Shown: in pieces, positions 60,601 to 64,000 of the stretch | Layout: every line of letters begins with the position of its first letter | How positions within the stretch are numbered: the first letter of the stretch is position 1 | Assembly (NCBI RefSeq): GCF_000716605.1 | Contig: NZ_JNXE01000004.1 | Location: forward strand, 124,001-188,000 | Direction of reading: 5' to 3' | DNA length: 64,000 bases | DNA from: Streptomyces sp. NRRL F-525 | Lineage (GTDB): Bacteria > Actinomycetota > Actinomycetes > Streptomycetales > Streptomycetaceae | The notes under the pieces: generated by a model | What the model was told of the DNA's origin: nothing | What the model saw: only the letters and a program-made list of their open reading frames with translations | Database searches by the model: none | Program-made: the position numbers and the translations under genes

Positions 60601-63093
60601 GTGATCAGTGGGACCGACGGCCGTGACGGCCCGCCGACCCCGGTTCCGGTGATCGAGGAGCCGCCGCGGCGGGCCGTCCGGCGGGCCGTCGATCTGTGGC
60701 GCCTGCTGGTGGCCCTGGCCGTACTCCTCGTGGCGGTGCTCCTGGCCGTCGCGACCCGCGACTTCGTCCGCGCGGCCCAGCAGGGCCTCCTCACCACGGC
60801 GACCGCACTGCCCCCGGCCCTGCGGGACGCCCTCGTTGGAACGGTCCAGGCCGTCGCCCTCCTCGCACCCGTCGCCGCGGGGGTGTTGTGGTGCGTACGG
60901 CGGCGGGCCGAGCCCGTTCTACGGGTCCTGCCCGCGGCGGCGCTGGGTGCGCTGGGCGCGTGGGCGCTCACGCATCTGGCGTTGGCGCGGGGGAGACCGG
61001 ACGCGTGGCCGGAGGTGCTGGACGGCCGGGACGGCTTGGTGCGGGCGGGCTGGCCGTCGGCTGTGTACCTCGCGGCCTGCGCGGCGGCGGTCGTCGCGGC
61101 GGGGCCGTGGCTCGGGGCGCGTCAGCGGCGGGCGCTGTGGTTCCTGGCCGTCGCCTGCGGCGCGCTGAGTGTCGCGGCCGCCGCGATCGTTCCGCTGGAC
61201 GCCGTCGCCGCACTCGCCGTGGGCGGCGCCGCCGGGTCGGCCGTACTCCTGCTGGCCGGGGCCCCCGCCGACCGTCCGGCGATACAGGCGGTCGCCGACG
61301 CCCTCGCCGACTCCGGGATCTCGGTCGGCACGCTGCGTGAACTGCCGCCGGAGGAACAGCACTTGGGGGAGGGGACGGTCTACGGCGCCGTGACCACCGC
61401 CGGTTCACGGCTGGCGGTGCGCGTGCTCGCCGCCGAGGACCACAACCGTGACCTCTTCCACCGGCTCGCCCGGCGCACGCTCCTGCGCCATCCGGCCGAC
61501 GCCACCGCCCAGTTGCCGCTCGGAGCCGCCGAACACGAGCTGCTGATGCTCGTCTTCGCGGCCCGCACCGGCGCCCGGGTGGACGAACCGGTGATGGCGT
61601 ACCCGGTGGCCGGGGGCGGCGCGCTGGTGGCGACCGTCGAGCACGACTCCCGTGCGCTGTCTGCTGTGCCGGACGGGGAGTTGACCGATCAGCTTCTCGT
61701 CGGGGCGTGGACCTCCGTGGCCCGACTCCAGGAACACCGGCTGGGACACGGGGAGTTGCGCCCCGAGCACATCCGCGTCGAACCGGGCGGTGAGAGCCGC
61801 CTCTCCGCGTTCGCGCGCGGCCGACTCAACGCCCCGCCCGACATGCTCGGCGCCGACATCGCCGAACTGCTGGCCACGACCGCCGTACGGATCGGCCCCG
61901 GGCGTGCCACCGCGTGCGCGCTGGCCGGCCTCGGGCCGGAACTGCTCGCGACCGCGCTGCCGTACCTCCAGCCGCTCGCGCTGATGGGACCCGCACGGCA
62001 GGCGGTCGCCCGCTACGACCAGGCCCGTGCACGGGCGGCCAGGGAGCAGACCGGACGGCGGACGCTGCGTGCCGGAGGTCGGCCAAGTCTGCTGCGTGAT
62101 CTCGCCGCCGAGGTCTCAACTGCCACTGGTGCCAAGGAAGTTCCGCTCGCGCATCTGGCACGATTCACGTGGAAGAGCGTCCTGGGACTGGCGGGCGCGT
62201 TCCTCGTACTCCACCTGGTGCTCCCGCAGTTGGCCAACGCACCGGCAGCTGTCGACGCGCTGCGTGACGCCAACTGGTGGTGGTTGCTCGCGGTGTTGCC
62301 CATCACCTTTGTCTCGCAGGCGTTCTCGACCTGTCTGCAGCTGGGCACCATCCCGGACCGGTTGCCGTTCGGCCCCACCTACCAGGTGCAGTTCGCGAGT
62401 TCGTTCCTGAACCGGATCACCCCGAGCAATGTCGGCGGCATGGCGCTCAACCTGCGCTATCTGCAGAAGACGGGGATCGAGACCGGGGCCGCCACGGCCT
62501 CCGTCGGGCTGCAGAGCCTGGCCGGCGCGCTCTCCAACACCGTTGTCGCCGCCGTGTTCTTCGCCTGGGCGGGGCGTGGCCACGCGGGAGTCCATCTGGA
62601 TCTGTCCGCCGGGCGGTACGCGCTGTGGGCCGTCGCCCTGGTGCTCGCCGCCGGGGGCCTGCTCGGCTTCACCCCGCCCGGCCGCCGCTTCCTGCGCGAC
62701 AAGGTGTGGCCGTTCCTGCGCGCGGCCGGATCGACCGTCGCCGGGCTCGCCACCGAACCGGCCAAGGTCGTCGTGGGTGTCGTCGGCGCGCTGGGCCTGC
62801 CCCTCATCCAGGTCGTCGGCCTGGCGATGAGCCTGCACGCGCTCGGCGCCGATCTGCCTTTCATCCAGGTCGGTGCCGCGTACATGGCGGCTCGGCTGAT
62901 CGCCAACGCGGCTCCGGTACCGGGCGGGCTCGGGGCGCTGGAGGCGGGGCTCATCGCGGGGCTGACGGCGCTCGGTGTGGAGGCGGGGGCGGCCACTTCG
63001 GCGGTGCTCGTGTACCGGCTGCTGACGTTCTGGCTGAACGTCCCGCTGGGTGCCCTGGCCCTGAGCTTCGTGCAGCGGCGGGGTTACGTGTGA
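60601..63093 (+). CDS. UPF0104/MprF-TM-like membrane protein fused to a degenerate kinase-like domain
   Basis: The GTG at 60601 follows AAGGAG by five bases. The 830-residue protein has several N-terminal membrane helices (LLVALAVLLVAVLLAVATRD onward, about 35-225), a soluble middle (about 235-490) and a C-terminal UPF0104 domain (about 525-825; FASSFLNRITPSNVGGMALN, NAAPVPGGLGALEAGLIAGL). The middle part resembles an aminoglycoside/protein-kinase fold: GHGELRPEHIRVEPGG sits where HGDxxPxN is expected, with Glu replacing the catalytic Asp, and LSAFARG replaces DFG. It is probably a pseudokinase controlling or coupling the flippase-like part. The function is unknown. Confidence 0.88.
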   Translation: MISGTDGRDGPPTPVPVIEEPPRRAVRRAVDLWRLLVALAVLLVAVLLAVATRDFVRAAQQGLLTTATALPPALRDALVGTVQAVALLAPVAAGVLWCVRRRAEPVLRVLPAAALGALGAWALTHLALARGRPDAWPEVLDGRDGLVRAGWPSAVYLAACAAAVVAAGPWLGARQRRALWFLAVACGALSVAAAAIVPLDAVAALAVGGAAGSAVLLLAGAPADRPAIQAVADALADSGISVGTLRELPPEEQHLGEGTVYGAVTTAGSRLAVRVLAAEDHNRDLFHRLARRTLLRHPADATAQLPLGAAEHELLMLVFAARTGARVDEPVMAYPVAGGGALVATVEHDSRALSAVPDGELTDQLLVGAWTSVARLQEHRLGHGELRPEHIRVEPGGESRLSAFARGRLNAPPDMLGADIAELLATTAVRIGPGRATACALAGLGPELLATALPYLQPLALMGPARQAVARYDQARARAAREQTGRRTLRAGGRPSLLRDLAAEVSTATGAKEVPLAHLARFTWKSVLGLAGAFLVLHLVLPQLANAPAAVDALRDANWWWLLAVLPITFVSQAFSTCLQLGTIPDRLPFGPTYQVQFASSFLNRITPSNVGGMALNLRYLQKTGIETGAATASVGLQSLAGALSNTVVAAVFFAWAGRGHAGVHLDLSAGRYALWAVALVLAAGGLLGFTPPGRRFLRDKVWPFLRAAGSTVAGLATEPAKVVVGVVGALGLPLIQVVGLAMSLHALGADLPFIQVGAAYMAARLIANAAPVPGGLGALEAGLIAGLTALGVEAGAATSAVLVYRLLTFWLNVPLGALALSFVQRRGYV

Positions 63094-63247
63094 CGAGTCG
63101 GCGTACCAGGGAGCCGTACGCTGGACGGACCGGACGGCGTCGCCTTGCAGTTCAGGGCGCGGTCACATGACCGAAGCCCTGCCGCGGGGGTTCTCCTACG
63201 ATTCCGCTGGTGAAGACGTGGAATGTCCTGGAAGTCTGGGGAGACGC

Positions 63248-64000
63248 GTGTACGAAGCCGGGCTCCTCGGCCGCGACCAGCAGGTGAGGGTCCTGCACGA
63301 CCTGCTGGGCAGGCTGCCCGCCGCCGGTGGCGCCCTGGCGCTGGAAGGCGGTCCGGGCGTCGGCAAGTCCGCGTTGCTGCGGGCCGTGGCGGAACGTGCC
63401 CGGTCGGCGGGATGGCGGCTGCTGGAGGTGGCCGGGGACTCCGACGACGCGCCCTTCAGCGGTCTGCACGCGTTGCTGCGGCCGGTGCTCGGCACGGCCG
63501 AGTCCCTGCCGGCGGGACAGTGCGGCATCCTGCGGTCGGCGTTCGACGGCGGTTCCGGACCGTCGCCGGAGACCCTGCGGGTGGCCCTGGCCGCGTTCAA
63601 CCTGCTCACGGCGGCTGCGGCCGAGCAGCCCGTGGTGCTGATCGCCGACGACGCGCAACGACTCGACGGGCCCACCCGGGACGTCCTGGCGTTCCTGGCC
63701 CGCAGGGTCGACGACAACCCGATCGTCGTCCTTGCGGCCCTCCGCCCCGGACGCCCCCTGCCGGGCGTGCCCGTACTGGACGTGCCGGTCCTGGACGAGC
63801 CCGCGGCGCGACGACTGCTCGCTCGCCACGCGGCCGCACTGGCACCCGCCGTCCGCGAACGCATCCTCGGCGAGGCGCTCGGAAACCCGCTCGCCCTGGT
63901 CGAACTCCCCATGGCATGGCGCCCGTTGGGGCCTCCGGGATCCTGGGCCCACCTGCCGGTGAACTCCGCCCTGGAGACGGCGTTCGCGGCCGACCTCGGC
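63248..64000 (+). CDS. LuxR-family (LAL-type) ATPase regulator, partial
   Basis: The GTG at 63248 has GGGGAG four bases upstream. The 251 visible codons carry a STAND/AAA-type ATPase: GGPGVGKSALLRAVAERA (Walker A) and PVVLIADDAQRLD (Walker B), with LLGRDQQVRVLHDLLGRLPA at the N-terminus. This is the start of large ATP-binding LuxR (LAL) regulators, whose C-terminal HTH would lie beyond the window. Such proteins often control secondary metabolism or sugar use. The adjacent UPF0104 gene ends 154 bases upstream. Confidence 0.88.
   Translation, partial: MYEAGLLGRDQQVRVLHDLLGRLPAAGGALALEGGPGVGKSALLRAVAERARSAGWRLLEVAGDSDDAPFSGLHALLRPVLGTAESLPAGQCGILRSAFDGGSGPSPETLRVALAAFNLLTAAAAEQPVVLIADDAQRLDGPTRDVLAFLARRVDDNPIVVLAALRPGRPLPGVPVLDVPVLDEPAARRLLARHAAALAPAVRERILGEALGNPLALVELPMAWRPLGPPGSWAHLPVNSALETAFAADLG

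Noticed and set aside
1..64000. Genomic island, prophage, IS element, CRISPR array, tRNA or rRNA
   Set aside because: No integrase, transposase, capsid, repeat-spacer array or structural RNA sequence was recognised, and composition is even across the window.

Overview
The window reads as a Streptomyces chromosome, or that of a close actinomycete relative. Base composition is very GC-rich, third codon positions are almost always G or C, GTG starts and 4-base stop/start overlaps are common, and the gene families are typical of Streptomyces: DUF397/XRE/ATPase sets, DUF574 methyltransferases, SigF-type sigma factors, DasR-type chitinase promoters, and sugar ABC operons without their own ATPase. 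About 54 protein genes are supported. I saw no rRNA, tRNA, CRISPR array, transposase or phage gene. Gene starts were chosen by Shine-Dalgarno spacing, overlap with the upstream gene, or family length.

Layout. (1) 1-6345: regulatory block. Two DUF574 methyltransferases, a WhiJ/abaA-like trio (DUF397, XRE-DUF5753 and a divergent RsbW-like ATPase), a GAF-SpoIIE phosphatase, a SigF/SigB-family sigma factor and an unknown acidic protein. (2) 6483-21298: aromatic meta-cleavage region. Two paralogous TetR regulators flank a DUF2993 lipid-binding-like protein. A five-gene run follows (MFS transporter, ACMSD-like amidohydrolase, flavin hydroxylase, C-C hydrolase, VOC extradiol dioxygenase). The lower pathway (hydratase, acetaldehyde dehydrogenase, aldolase) lies on the opposite strand under a divergent IclR regulator. 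A UPF0104 membrane protein, an SDR and an MmyB-type regulator sit between them. (3) 21364-29039: a TPR-like membrane protein; an Lrp/AsnC regulator with AbgT transporter and CPG2-like peptidase, suggesting folate-breakdown-product uptake; a small membrane protein; and a secreted GH18 chitinase with a classic chitinase promoter.

(4) 29275-34974: pyruvate carboxylase, an isochorismatase-family hydrolase next to a DJ-1/AraC regulator, and a DinB-like protein. (5) 34978-40692: sugar-acid (aldarate) catabolism. A GarD/UxaA-family dehydratase, an SMP-30 lactonase and a LysR regulator run one way; an enolase-superfamily dehydratase and an SDR run the other. LysR-type boxes sit in the gaps. (6) 40714-52431: galactoside/fucoside use. 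A ROK repressor and GH95 enzyme diverge from a secreted GH27-FN3-CBM35 enzyme, two ABC permeases, a lipoprotein binding protein and a cytoplasmic GH36 alpha-galactosidase.

(7) 52444-60366: redox/detoxification block. P450, tautomerase, WrbA, two paralogous MarR regulators, an acetoacetate-decarboxylase-like protein, a GMC oxidoreductase and an F420-type LLM oxidoreductase. Four of its intergenic gaps share CTTGCTTG-type motifs, which suggests one MarR regulon. (8) 60601-64000: a UPF0104 membrane protein fused to a degenerate kinase-like domain, and the N-terminal part of a LuxR-family (LAL-type) ATPase regulator that runs off the right edge.

Many gene pairs converge with only 3-12 bases between them, while other convergent gaps hold long perfect hairpins that look like bidirectional terminators.
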